Assembly (NCBI RefSeq): GCF_035083965.1
Contig: NC_089735.1
Location: 6,412,001-6,476,000, forward strand
Direction of reading: 5' to 3'
Length of the DNA stretch: 64,000 nucleotides
DNA from: Branchiostoma lanceolatum
Taxonomy: Eukaryota > Chordata > Leptocardii > Amphioxiformes > Branchiostomatidae
The notes beneath the pieces were generated by a model. That model made no database searches. It was not told the DNA's origin and saw only the letters and a list, made by a program, of their open reading frames with translations. The position numbers were made by a program, and so were the translations under genes. Shown piece after piece: positions 45,616 through 56,805 of the stretch (the first letter of the stretch is position 1; every line of letters begins with the position of its first letter).

Positions 45616-46257
45616 GGCCACAGCAAGTAATTTTTATGGATGACATCAGCGCGCTCATTAATTTTCGTCTGATTTCGAAATAAAAAACAAGAAATTTCAT
45701 TGCCCTCCGACGGTGGTCAACATGCCAAAAATTGGCAAACATGTCGTAAACATTGACAGTCTAAGGTGTTTCATTGCATATGAATACCCAGTGTAGTTCC
45801 TGCCCATGATGGTATAATAACAAGCTGTTTTCTGCATTTGTTCTATCAAGGACATTAGATAAATAATGGGGAGGTCTAGTTAATTGAGCTGTATACACAA
45901 GGTGCTTCATCTCATATGAATACCCAGTGTGGTTGCTACAGATGATGGTACAACAAGCTCTTTTTAGAACTGCAGTTGTTGTAGTTAGTCTAAAGATTAA
46001 GATGTATACACATCTACAAGGACATGTTTACTGTTGAATCAAGGAGGTTTTATATTATATATGAATGAATACAGGACTAATACATTGCTTGAATACAGGA
46101 CTAAAAGACCTGTTGGTCATGATATCATATTTCGTCGCCTCAATTCGAAAATATAGGAATCTTGTTTTTTTTGGCCCGCCTTGTTTTTTTTCCGCCCTAT
46201 CTCATTAATTTTGGAGTCTGCGGAGGATGTCATCCATAAAATTTACTTGCTGTGGCC
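45616..46257. mobile_element. 642-bp Harbinger-like element with TTA target duplication
   Basis: Inverted ends GGCCACAGCAAGTAA...ATGGATGACAT and ATGTCATCCAT...TTTACTTGCTGTGGCC span about 35 bp. Both sides are flanked by TTA. GG-starting ends with a TWA duplication are typical of PIF/Harbinger elements. Inside are two direct copies of a block with CATATGAATACCCAGTGT (about 45778 and 45918). No transposase frame. Confidence 0.75.
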
Positions 46258-48330
46258 TTAGTATAAAAAGGCGCCATTACAAGGTACTAATGAAAATGTG
46301 CAAGACCAGGCCTGGTACAAGACTGACCTTGACATACTAAAAATAGACAGTAGAAGTGACCCGCGTCACCTCCTCCCCGCCGGGTCGGGACCGCAAGTGG
46401 GCTAGGCCGAACTGGTCACGAGCCGTTAGTCGTTAGTCCTGGCATCAAATTAGTTAAGCCTGTCTCTGCTTCTAATAATAGGAAGAAACCTCTTTCGACG
46501 CAGTGAATTGTGTCAGACATCTTGTGTCATATACGTTTTACATTTCTACCACATACGACCTCAAAGTGTCGCGACCTTGTCGATTGTGTATCAGCACAAA
46601 ACTCACGTTCATTAGACCGAGCGTTTACAGCTACGTAGTTATTTCGTTTTTGTACTTTTTTTATTGATAGAAGAACGCGTTATCACGGTCTTCGAATATC
46701 ACCAAGGACTGGCAATAATGGTGTAATTGCTATATTCAAAGTACCACCATTGCATGGTTGTGGTTATTCGATATTCGGGGGCTTTCTACGAACTGGACTT
46801 CGGTACTTGGTTTAAACGCCTCAAGCCCCTTACCGTAGATCTAGCAAACATAGCGAAAGACTGTTAGTATGCTTCTCCAGAACTTAAAGACTGGTGTTGA
46901 ATTAGTTTGTAGGAGTTTTGATGACTTTCATACGAATGCATGTAACGTTACGTCACAGTACAGACGCCACAAATTGCTACTAGTGCATAATAATACTGAT
47001 ATTAAACTTCATTTCATTTTCAGTACCCGATTGAATTGTAACTTGGTTTGAATTGGCCCTTCCAAAAATAGTACATCTATCCATAGATAAGCATTCCTGT
47101 CCGCTGAGTACTGACACTTCGGGGGCAAAGGACACAAAAATGATGCAGAAACTAAGAATGTCGCCCTACACAGTAATAAGCACCACATGTGCACGTCAAC
47201 GGCCATGCCGTTTGAATGGACACTTCATAGAATTTACAGTCACAAAGTCTCGCCACAGTTCAGATTATTTCGACATTTAGACCTTATCTGGAAAACTTAA
47301 CACAATACACGCCCAACCCACGTTCAGAACTCAGCCAATCTGGAAGTTCACTCATACACAGGTCCACTAACAAACCAACAAATCAACCAACAACGTCGAA
47401 AAATACAGCCTTCTTATCTGACAACATTCAAACTTGGCACAAGGACATACTAGTATATATATATATATATATAACATTTCCTCAATTATCCCGTACGTGG
47501 CCTGCAGCTGAATGTCATAATTTGCATACAGCAATGTTCACCTAGACCTCTGGACTGAGGTAACGTTACATATGTCATCATGGTTTTGTGATAGACGATG
47601 TTGTATTTTATGCTTTTATTTATAGATGCATCCTATGGCATGATTATGAAATCCTCATCATTTAACCACCATTAACATAAATCCACCGGGCTACATAAAC
47701 CCGCCACTTTGAAAAACATTGGGTTTGGGAGATCGCTAATGCAGCACCCAGCACGATATGCACAGTTTAGATATACAGGAGTGCATTATACTGGGGGACG
47801 TTGGGTTTCAGATCTATATCTTTTCAGGGTGGCGGAATTTATATGTACCCTGGTGAAATTATGTTAGTAGATAACAATCTACCATACGCTTGTTCAGGTA
47901 CGTATAATCAAGACTTTGCACCTGGAGGTTGAACTACTGATCTGAGGGAGGTCATCTGGATTTTTACATTTGCCTGATAAACTCCATCAAATTCCCTGGA
48001 AGCCCACATCATACATGCCACAATAGTCTATGCTGCAAGGCATTCATGAGCAGATCTAGGTCTATCCGGGAGCGGTGCCGGTAGAACATGATACTCAAAC
48101 TCAAACCACCCCTAACTGTGCTTAACTGTTAGTTAACGCGTGGTGGAAAAATACCCATCTCGGCATAATCTGTCAAGCAAATTATGATCGTTGTATGTTG
48201 ACCATCAAGCATACTATATAACAGTTATAGTATACAAATGATGCGGAAATATCGAAGCGCGGGTGCGTCATATATAAAGTAACCCTTCCAGCTAGCCTGG
48301 AATCCAGCCGTATTGGTGATGCTGACAATT
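46258..48330. other. Intergenic, no gene seen
   Basis: Contains a (TA)n run at 47454-47473 and no exon I can support. Confidence 0.5.
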
Positions 48331-48605
48331 ACAAAGGTAAAGGTAAATGTCCCATAGCCTTTTTCAGGCCGTAGGGGCAGTGGGTTGTTAATCCACATGT
48401 ACAGTAGAACAGGTATTGGAAAAGGTAGCCCATCCCTCTCCTTCCACCACGTGTGCAGTTTAACTGACGTGTGGTGGAGTGAGGAAAGTCGTATAAAATT
48501 TCAAAGTGTCTTTCCCAAGGACATAGCGTCTAGCTAGGAATGCCAGGAATAAAACCCGTGACCTCTCGATCTCGTGTCCGCTGGCCTATCAACATTTTAC
48601 ATTTG
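48331..48605 (-). mobile_element. tRNA-derived SINE (reverse orientation)
   Basis: Reverse complement of the same family as 45095 and 61905. The tRNA-like head (GACACGAGATCGAGAGGTCA) is at the right end and the GGCAGTGGGTTGTTA-type tail at the left. Confidence 0.7.
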
Positions 48606-49412
48606 CAAATAAATAAATGAATAAATCAACGGACTTACCACCAGGCCATCGACGTCACTTTGGCCATCGACGCGGACTCGGCGAGTAGGGGAGCAGCTAT
48701 TAAAAGCTAATACCGGAGCTAATAGATACGGCTGGATTTCAGGCTACCTTCCAGCATGTCTACGCCTGTGATCGTGGCGATACCCTCGGCAGTTCTCTGC
48801 CAGCCCACCATGTGTTGCGGATTTGGCCGTGGCGACCGATCAAAGGGCATCAGCACCAACATGCCAGGAACAGACAGCCGAGCTCGCTCGAGCCATGCGC
48901 CATGAACATGTAGGATCATGTAGGCAGCAAAACCTCTCGACGCAACATGGGGATATTTTTAGCATGGCATATATTCGAGTTGAAAATGCAAATCTTCACC
49001 ACCTAGATTAAGTTCTGATACGGTTTACTGATGCCTCATATTACTAGTACGTAACATGTGCACGTGTACAATATGATACCGGAATCAGATGATAATACGG
49101 CCGATAGCTAATGGTAACAAATGCAATGCAAAACGACTACCTACCACGATTCACGGCAAGTCAGATACCGGGGAAGGAGCCGACGATAAAGCTGCTGGTA
49201 ACTCAGGTTTTCAGAGTTCAGCTTGCCTCCCGATAGAGTTGTATGGCCGTCTCCAATTAGAGGGCTGCTGGGACGAGAATGACCTGAGACTGGAAGCACG
49301 GCCTACAGGGTCGGAGTGTTTCCCTGTCCGATTGGCGGCCGAGGCTAAACAAACCACACGCTACTTTTGCGCCAATGGAAAGCGTATGTCTGCACTAGCA
49401 CACGGTAGGTAA

Positions 49413-49870
49413 GGCCATGCTGGCTTCATTATATGGATGACATCCACGCGTGCTTCAGTTTTCGACCGTTTAAAAAAGAGCTTACGATCATACCGTAAAA
49501 AGTACAACAAAGAAGCTGCAAGATGAGCAAATACATGTCGTAAATTGCAATAAAAACTGTCGTATAACGAATCATAGTATTATACAAACATACTGGTTGT
49601 ATCCTAATTTTTAATTTGGAAAAAAATGTACTTCGAGCCCTGAGCAAAGTTTTCCAAAGTGTTCCAAGACTATATGAAAGAACAAAGTAAATAATTTATT
49701 GTTTGGTATACCATGTTCTGTAAGTTCAGTCATTTCTATAACCTTCCTGACCACTTAGATTTTATAATGAAGTCAACTTTTTTTTGGGCCCAACTTTTAT
49801 TTTTTTGCATGCTCGTATCAATTTTGCAGGGCCCAGAGGATGTGATCCATGTAAACAAATCAGTATGGCC
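49413..49870. mobile_element. 458-bp Harbinger-like MITE with TAA target duplication
   Basis: Starts GGCCATGCTGGCTTC and ends ATCAGTATGGCC, with TAA immediately outside both ends. The subterminal ATGGATGACATCC is mirrored by GGATGTGATCCAT. It shares most of its interior with 31859-32205. Confidence 0.75.
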
Positions 49871-51067
49871 TAATCATTAGAGGCTGTGACTGGGGCTCGG
49901 CGGGAGAGAGCAGCGCCAAGCCTCTCGCATTGCGTTCTATCAAATCAGGTGTCCAATGGCTGCCATCACCACAGACTGATATGAAACGTCAGCAGCCTGT
50001 CATCCTGACGCATTCCCGTTACCGCGGAGTGATACACCAGGTCAAGGCTGTAAACTGGACGCTATAATGCATGACAAAAACACAAATTCATTTATAGTCC
50101 AGTGGCATAGCTGAAAAATTGTGCAAATTTGTCTAAAGCCGCCGAATTTGTTACACATGTAGTTGAATGTATCCTAAATAAATCATAGATATGGAAGTAT
50201 CTCAGTTTCTGCCCAAAATCAATTCTATGGCATTTTGGGTCATTTTCAGGCTTCTGTGCGCTGGTATCTAAACCAAATTGTATAAAATTTGGAATGGGGA
50301 TGCCTATGACATATGCCCACAGGATTTCATTCACATCTTTTGCATACGCTACTTAAAAATGATCTATTTGTGGATTTTTTGCAATTTTATCATTTAAGTG
50401 ACGATGTGAAGGGGAGAGGACCTGGTACCAGTCCAACACAGAATAATCGCTGTAACATTGATCTAACCCTACTGTGCGCGAAGACCAGGGTGGCCTAGCC
50501 TGGCTCTCACAACCGCGGGATTCGAACTTGTCTGAGTCAAGTCTGTCCTTGAAAAATATTCGCACAAACTAGGTCCCTTTTCTCGATTCTGTCACAATCC
50601 TTCCATGTTGCCTCGAGCGCCGTTTGAAGACACTACAATAGCCTCATTACATTCGCATCAGCCGCATGAATATGAATATTGACAAGATCACACTTGAACT
50701 TCAACGTGCACCAGTACGATCGTGCCACATCTATGACGCAGATAAATGTGTCGGGTCGCACGGTCTCCACCTTGTGCAGACCCGTCCTCCCAAACGACTG
50801 GTAATGATCTTGAAGAGAATATTGAACTTTAACACCGCCAGTAGAGATTTGTACCAGGTGTTTGGAGCAAGGGCATGGCGCAGAACAAATGCGGTAATCA
50901 AGTCCAGCCAGCCAACAGAAGGTTTCCTAGAACCCAAGGCTAAGGTTGGCACGTCGATAAGATATACATTGCAGTTGTACAGAATAACTAAGAAATTTAG
51001 TGATCGGATTCTCATGTTTTTTTGGGTAGGCCTAAAGTCGATGAAAAAACCTGGAGCTAAATCTGAA

Positions 51068-51407
51068 CTCAGTAATAATTTGCTATGGTAGGAAGGTGCT
51101 ACGCAGCAGCTTCCCTTCAAAGATCTTCAAAGTGAAGGGCACACCACTAATGGATTTTCTTCAATAAAGACAAAGACAATAAAGCTGCAGTTTCTTTTCA
51201 ATCTACAGATCGCAGAATACAAGCAGAGAGGGGTAGCCTCAGTAATAATTTGCTATGGTAGGAAGGTGCTACGCAGCAGCTTCCCTTCAAAGATCTTCAA
51301 AGTGAAGGGCACACCACTAATGGATTTTCTTCAATAAAGACAAAGACAATAAAGCTGCAGTTTCTTTTCAATCTACAGATCGCAGAATACAAGCAGAGAG
51401 GGGTAGC
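51068..51407. repeat. Perfect 170-bp tandem duplication
   Basis: 51068-51237 and 51238-51407 are identical by eye over the whole 170 bp. The repeat junction reads TAGCCTCAGTAAT. The right breakpoint falls a few bases inside the hairpin MITE that starts at 51404, with CTC shared at all three boundaries. Confidence 0.95.
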
Positions 51408-51615
51408 CTCCATAGCAGTCTCTCTGGGCCTCTAGTTTTTGCTGATGACTTCTTTTTGTACTGGGTCGTTTGTGCAGCCAGTCCGTAACCTAATGGTTAC
51501 GGGCTGGCTGCACAAACGACCCAGTAGTCCAGTAAAAAAATAAATCATCAGCAAGAAGTGTATTAGAAGCCAAAAAAGGCCCGGACAAATGCCAGAGAGC
51601 CTGCTATGGAGGCTA
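51404..51615. mobile_element. 212-bp hairpin MITE, TAGCCTCC family
   Basis: The left arm TAGCCTCCATAGCAG is mirrored by the right arm CTGCTATGGAGGCTA. Inner arms (GTACTGGGTCGTTTGTGCAG / CTGCACAAACGACCCAGTA) also pair, around a GGTTACGG-like loop. TA lies at both edges. Same ends as 43833-43942. Confidence 0.85.
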
Positions 51616-51837
51616 GGAGAAAGGGAAGTATGTTGTTTTGGCGGAGGCTTACGTCTTCCTGGTTTGGTATCTTTGCGGACATGATAAATCTGTCCACGTA
51701 GTTTCAAACAATGGGACAGCCTCGTCTGCCCCTGCACCTGTCAGAAGGGACTCCACAGGCTGGCAAGGACGGTCGTCTAGTCTAATGAGGGACTGTACAG
51801 TACTCGGGGGGGGGGGGGGGGGGTGTCCTGGCGCAGT

Positions 51838-52080
51838 CTTCCTCAGTTGAGGTGAAGCTTGATGATTTTTCAATGAGAAAGTGGTACATGTAGTGTAATG
51901 CGGCTTCGCTACGGCTTGCGTGTAAGTGTGTTGGGTTCTTTAATTTGACGTTCAGAAGTTTGACACTCGAGGCTAGCGCCCTAAGCTCCACCATACATGT
52001 GCCACTGGCTTTACGTCCCCATCCGATGAGACGATGGGGCTCTTAGACTCGGGTGCGAACCCAGGCCGCTGGCTCAACGG
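51838..52080. repeat. Second copy of the dispersed repeat seen at 12901
   Basis: Matches 12901-13150 (TTGAGGTGAAGC, TGATGATTTTTCAA, GCGGCTTCGCTACGGC, GTTGGGTTC, GATGAGACGA..GGGCTCTT). A run of 16-18 G lies just before it (about 51807-51823). Confidence 0.6.
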
Positions 52081-52753
52081 GATTTCAGCAGCAGAGACCA
52101 GCTAATGAGATAACTTCCATCGGTATTACTATAGCATGCAAACGGGGACATAAGATTGTTGGATAAAGTCAAGAAAGAGACGATGACACAATGATTAGAC
52201 TGTAGATATCATGCTCGATAGTTTCATCCACAAAGACTTAAGTTGAAAGAAATAAGACAAACGGCTACAAGAAAAGTCTAGCCTTACGCAGCGATTGAAC
52301 AAGAATCAATGTTAATGTAGGACCACTTGTCTTTACAAAGAACCCTCCGTATCGAACAAAACAGTCACGGTACACTGTACAAGGTACATGTGATCTTCCC
52401 TTCTCTCGTCTTGTCCCATCTTTGTAGATTTATCGCAACGATCCTCAACCATCCTCACTACAAGTTCATTCGTATATATATAATTGACACATGCTTCACA
52501 CACTCATCTTTAAGCTTGATGCTAAACGATATTAGATATATGTCATTCTTATTTTGATAGAATGGTTCAATATATGATATTTCATATCTTATATGACTAG
52601 CATTATGATTTTACACAACTAAGATATGTGCGTACGGTTTAGAAAAGAGGTGGAAACGAAAGTGAACACTGAAGAACAAAACGCGTTGGTTTCCCCGTAG
52701 GTCTGGGCCGTTTGGATCGTCGGTATGTTCGCCAAGCAGGATCACATGTACAC

Positions 52754-55700
52754 TCAGTCACAATTTCCTTCCTCACACGCTGAAAATATATAACAGGGTT
52801 TGGTTGTTAGAAGCAACGATTTCTGGTAGGTATTACATCAACCAGATTCCATAGGTTTATCTAAAAAGTCGAAATTTGTCAAATAGACTGAATCATATGC
52901 CAGAGGAGTTAGTCCGCCATAGAGTACGGTAACCTGCTAACTCCTCTGGTATACTATTCAGTCGAATTGGCCAATTTCTACTTTTTCCAGCAATCTATGT
53001 CTATGGAGTCAGTAAATGATGGGCATCTCGAACATATATATATATATATATACAAGGCTTATACACCACAGACATACACATACATGTACACACAAGGTAA
53101 TGCGTAAAACGACACGAATATCTTAGCAGTTGAAATGTAAGTCATCCTCAGTTCGGCAACGTTTGGTCGTACAATGTAATGTTACATTGATACAAGAGCG
53201 ATCATATCATACCGTTTCCTGTACGGAGAACACAACGACTGACGAGTACTCACCCTGACAGAACTCGTTGGTGGGATCCGGTTGGAAGCCGTCAGGACAG
53301 GTGACAACACACGTACCGTACCTGCAACAGAACGTCAAAAAGATAATTAAAGGTAAAGGTACAAAATTCGAGGCTGTAGGGGCAGCGGGTCGTTATACAC
53401 TGTGTCTAGGGCACGGTATTGGAAGGCGGAGAACATCCAGGCTTTCGAGCTCCTCCCACTGCCTTTTACCGCACCAACCGAAGTCAGGTACCCATTTTTA
53501 CACCTGTAGCTGGGTGGAGTAAGGAAAGCCATGTAAAGTGCCTTTCCTAAGATCGGTGGCAAGTCAGGGGCCTCGAACCGAGGACCTCTGGATTCTAGGC
53601 CACAGAACGTCAACGTTGTCGTAAAACAATGATGATAAAAAAAGTTCCAATGACTCAAAGAAATGTTCACGATGCGAAGAGAATGGAGTCTTGGTTATGC
53701 TCAGTGAAATATCCCTCTTACTTTGACCGGGCACAGCTGCCATCCACGAAGTGAGCGATGAAGCCCTGCATGCACTGGAAACAGCCGTACTCATAGTGGC
53801 ACTGCTTCTGCACACAGTGATCCGGGCATTCTGCGGGGACACACGGCACGACACAATTACTACTGATGCGGTCAGGTCAGGAGCTAATCAGTACCGAGCT
53901 TTGCCTTGCGGCGAAACAGTCTGTAGGAATACGGCGAACCTTTCGCTGCCGTTTCTAAAGGTAGTTGTCACACCTATGCATATTTCAAGTCCGTACGAGT
54001 TCCGTATTGGCATTTTTGGCTTAGGTAGAGTTTGCGCCGGGGAATTAGTTTTCTTTACTTTGACCCGCCCTTGTACAGCCTGGTTATCAAACCGAAAAAA
54101 AACGACTTCTTAAACGTTCTTTGGCCGTTAACTTTTCCGAAGCCACAAAGTTGTCAATACGTAACCCATACGGACTTGAACATACGCACAAGTGCCCCCC
54201 CCCCCTCGAGCGCAGATAAAAGCGCAACAGTTCCAAGGACATGCAGCAGTGGTCTGTAAATAGTTATAACCTATAGATCAATGAACTGATACAGGTAATC
54301 AGGAAAATGCTATTAACTACTAGTAATCAGGCAATTGATCACAATCAATCAACATAAGATTATCCCAGACTTAGTGCTCCCTGGCCTGGATGCCAGACCC
54401 CCAATCTCGCATCCATGCTAAGATCTCCCGGTTTCTTTCCCAACATTCTACTCTGCTTTGACAGTCTTCGACACCCAGACTGGTCCCACAGCCCACAGGC
54501 TGAAGTTAGCCACCAATTTCGGAACATATCGGAGGCGTCAGTGGTGAGTACAAGTGACAAGGCATAGATGAACTATTGATAACAGGTCACATGCGGGTTC
54601 GTTATGACAGGGCACCTTTGCGTGCGGTGTGTAAGCCCTTGTCAGGGCTTGTTTCCAAGTTCTCTCCGTACATTTGGACCTTGTTTCGGACATTTGCTTT
54701 GATAGATGTGCTGCTTTCTGACGTTCCAGTCAAACCCCGGAACTCCTGACTCCTGACTTCCTATTAATTAACCATTTAGCTGTCTAATGGATTTCCGATT
54801 TCTCGTCTTGAAAAGGGTGTGTACACGTCACCATGGTCATTTTTCAAGCTGCCTCATTGTTCACTTTGAAGCGCAGCTCTTAAAATCGCACTGTTTGTCT
54901 ACTAGCTGTTTAATCACTTGCGCAAAAGTACAAGGCGTTTGTAGACTTGGCTGGGATCCCGGGCGTGACCTCACTGGAGTGTAATGGCCCGTACCCCTCA
55001 ATGAACCGCCCCCCGCTCTCAATGAACCACCCCCCGCCCCTCAATGGCCCGTGGCCCTTCTTGAGGTGAGAACGGCAAGACCAGGTGAAAACCTGCAACT
55101 TCCAGAGACTATCTAAGATTAAAGATGAAGGCTCCCTTTAGGAATCCTCATTCACTGACAAGACAACTTATAAGTGTCTCCCCCAGCGACCGTTTGAAGT
55201 TTGGAGGCCCACACCTTGTGATGTCAAGAAACCCGCTGAAAACACCTGCTTTCACTCAGAAGCCTGTCGCTTGGTGCGATCTGTCCGCAGTCAGAGGTTG
55301 CGCGCCCCAGCTGCGCGTTAAGTCTCTGGGAATGTCGGTGCAGTCAGGGATCTGTTCTATGTAGGATTTAAATGCCAGTGAACCTGGTCTCATACATGGT
55401 AACTAAGTATTAAACACTGTTCACCAATGTTTCTTTTTATTCTGATACTGATGCTCATATACTATATCACGAGACAATTTTACCTACACAATATAACAGT
55501 TACTCAAGCAACCGACTAGATATTGAAATATCTATCCAGCTGCTTAAGTAACTGTTATCTTATGTGTTTTATTACCTGGATGTCTAATGTTAGCTAAGTT
55601 TGCTTCTATGCCACACTGTCAGGCTATGAGCCGCGGGTGCCAGCCATGGCTGGTGTGCTGCGCCATATCAGACCTCCTCGGTTATTTATCAACGGTGCGC

Positions 55701-56805
55701 TGATGTCTCGACAGATTAGTCCCAAGACGAGGCAGGTGTTTGTAAGGAAGAAAGCAGGGCTGGAGGTGACAGGTCTGTGGTCACATATCGTCTGTGTCTT
55801 TTTTGAAATCAATATATATGACGTAGCGTTCAGAACGGATTTAGGCAACGACAAAACGAAATGAAGCCAAGGAAAATGGATCCGTCTGGATGACAAGAAA
55901 CTTTGATACAAAATTACAATTGATCAAGGCACCCCGTGATATGCTTCTTGATTCAAACGACGTCACCATGGGGAAACGTAAGAAGACCGGATGTTACAAC
56001 GATTCAAAGAAAGCCTTCCTGTTTTGCTCCAGTATTTCGTAGAATATAGAGGTCCGAAAGGAATTAAATGAAAATGCTGGCACTGATTATTTTTGGTGTC
56101 CGAACTTGAGTTCAACTTCTTGCTTTCTGTCGTTTGTGAAATTTTCTACAGCAGCTTCTTATAAGATCATGAGTAGCCTTGAAATTGGCAAATGTAGAGC
56201 GATAGTTTGCCAGAGAAGTTGAACAACTTTTGTTGAACATATACCCCTATCATTTTGGCCAATATCCATGGTTTTCCAGCCCGCAGAAAGGTCTGGTGGA
56301 GCATACCCCTGCCAGAAGTTTCTCAATTTTAACACTCCTCATCGTCAGCCTGCCTGGCCCCCGAACAGTGCATAAATGTTAAAGAAATGACTGAATTGGA
56401 TGTAATTCCTTTATGGCGAAAATTGACGCTTGAATTAAACTATAGCTGGCATCCCTGTAACGTTACGTCAGTTAGCAATAGTTTGGAACCAGGAGCTCAA
56501 CTGTGAGGCTGCTACCAGTTGTGCTACGCGGCGTTTTGATATAAACAGTAACTGGCAAAAGTTAAAGAGAGACAGAATGATGGTGCCAAAAAAACAGAGT
56601 AGGTGTAACAGATGATCACATATACAACCGTCAGATCAGCAGATCAAGGGTGAAAAATGATATAACATCCTAAACAGAGCAACAGTGAAAAGGCTACTGT
56701 TATATATCCATGTATAAGAAACAAACCTCCGTAGAAGTCGAACGCCTCCGTCACCAAGGCCAGTGACAGCAAGGCTGTCGCCAGCAAGACAGCCGCCAGA
56801 CGCAT
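52754..56805 (-). CDS. Small secreted cysteine-rich protein with a furin-like repeat
   Basis: I do not recognise this as a named gene. Four minus-strand exons (56805-56727, 53830-53722, 53321-53254, 52779-52754) join in phases 1, 2 and 1 to a 93-residue product ending GNCD before TGA. Exon 1 is almost entirely a signal peptide (MRLAAVLLATALLSLALVTE). The mature part has 11 Cys, spaced like a furin-like/growth-factor-receptor Cys-rich module: CPDHC, QCHYEYGCFQC, GF, GSC, GTCVVTCPDGF, FC, then CEEGNC. The nearest analogues by pattern are the furin-like repeats of R-spondins, but the thrombospondin and basic tail domains are absent. An odd Cys count suggests dimerisation or an alternative last exon. 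Exons 2 and 3 have good splice sites; the acceptor of exon 4 is weak (TTATATATTTTCAG), so the C terminus is less sure. Confidence 0.7.
52866..52990. repeat. Imperfect hairpin about 120 bp, downstream of exon 3 of the cysteine-rich gene
   Basis: CCAGAGGAGTTAG and CTAACTCCTCTGG pair exactly. Flanking GTCGAAATTTG / GGCCAATTTCTAC and AGACTGAATCATATG / TATACTATTCAGTC pair with mismatches. MITE-like. Confidence 0.6.
53341..53600 (-). mobile_element. tRNA-derived SINE in an intron of the cysteine-rich gene
   Basis: Reverse-oriented copy with GGCTGTAGGGGCAGCGGGT, GGGCACGGTATTGGAAGGC and GTACCCATTTTTACACC, ending in a GGCCTCGAACCGAGGACC head. It lies between exons 2 and 3. Confidence 0.65.
55493..55558. 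repeat. 66-bp hairpin
   Basis: ATAACAGTTACT(C/T)AAGCA at the left is mirrored by TGCTTAAGTAACTGTTAT at the right, with a GATATTGAAATATC core; a few mismatches. In the first intron of the cysteine-rich gene. Confidence 0.6.

Noticed and set aside
49089-49412. 107-codon plus-strand open frame
   Set aside because: No family signature, no splice context; ends at the insertion point of a MITE.
50500-50545. GTTCGAATCCCGC-like B box on the minus strand
   Set aside because: No T-arm pairing and no acceptor stem; not a tRNA, and the SINE body is not evident.
50666-51091. 141-codon plus-strand open frame and a 129-codon frame opposite it
   Set aside because: No recognised motifs, two overlapping frames on opposite strands, and it runs into a recent tandem duplication.
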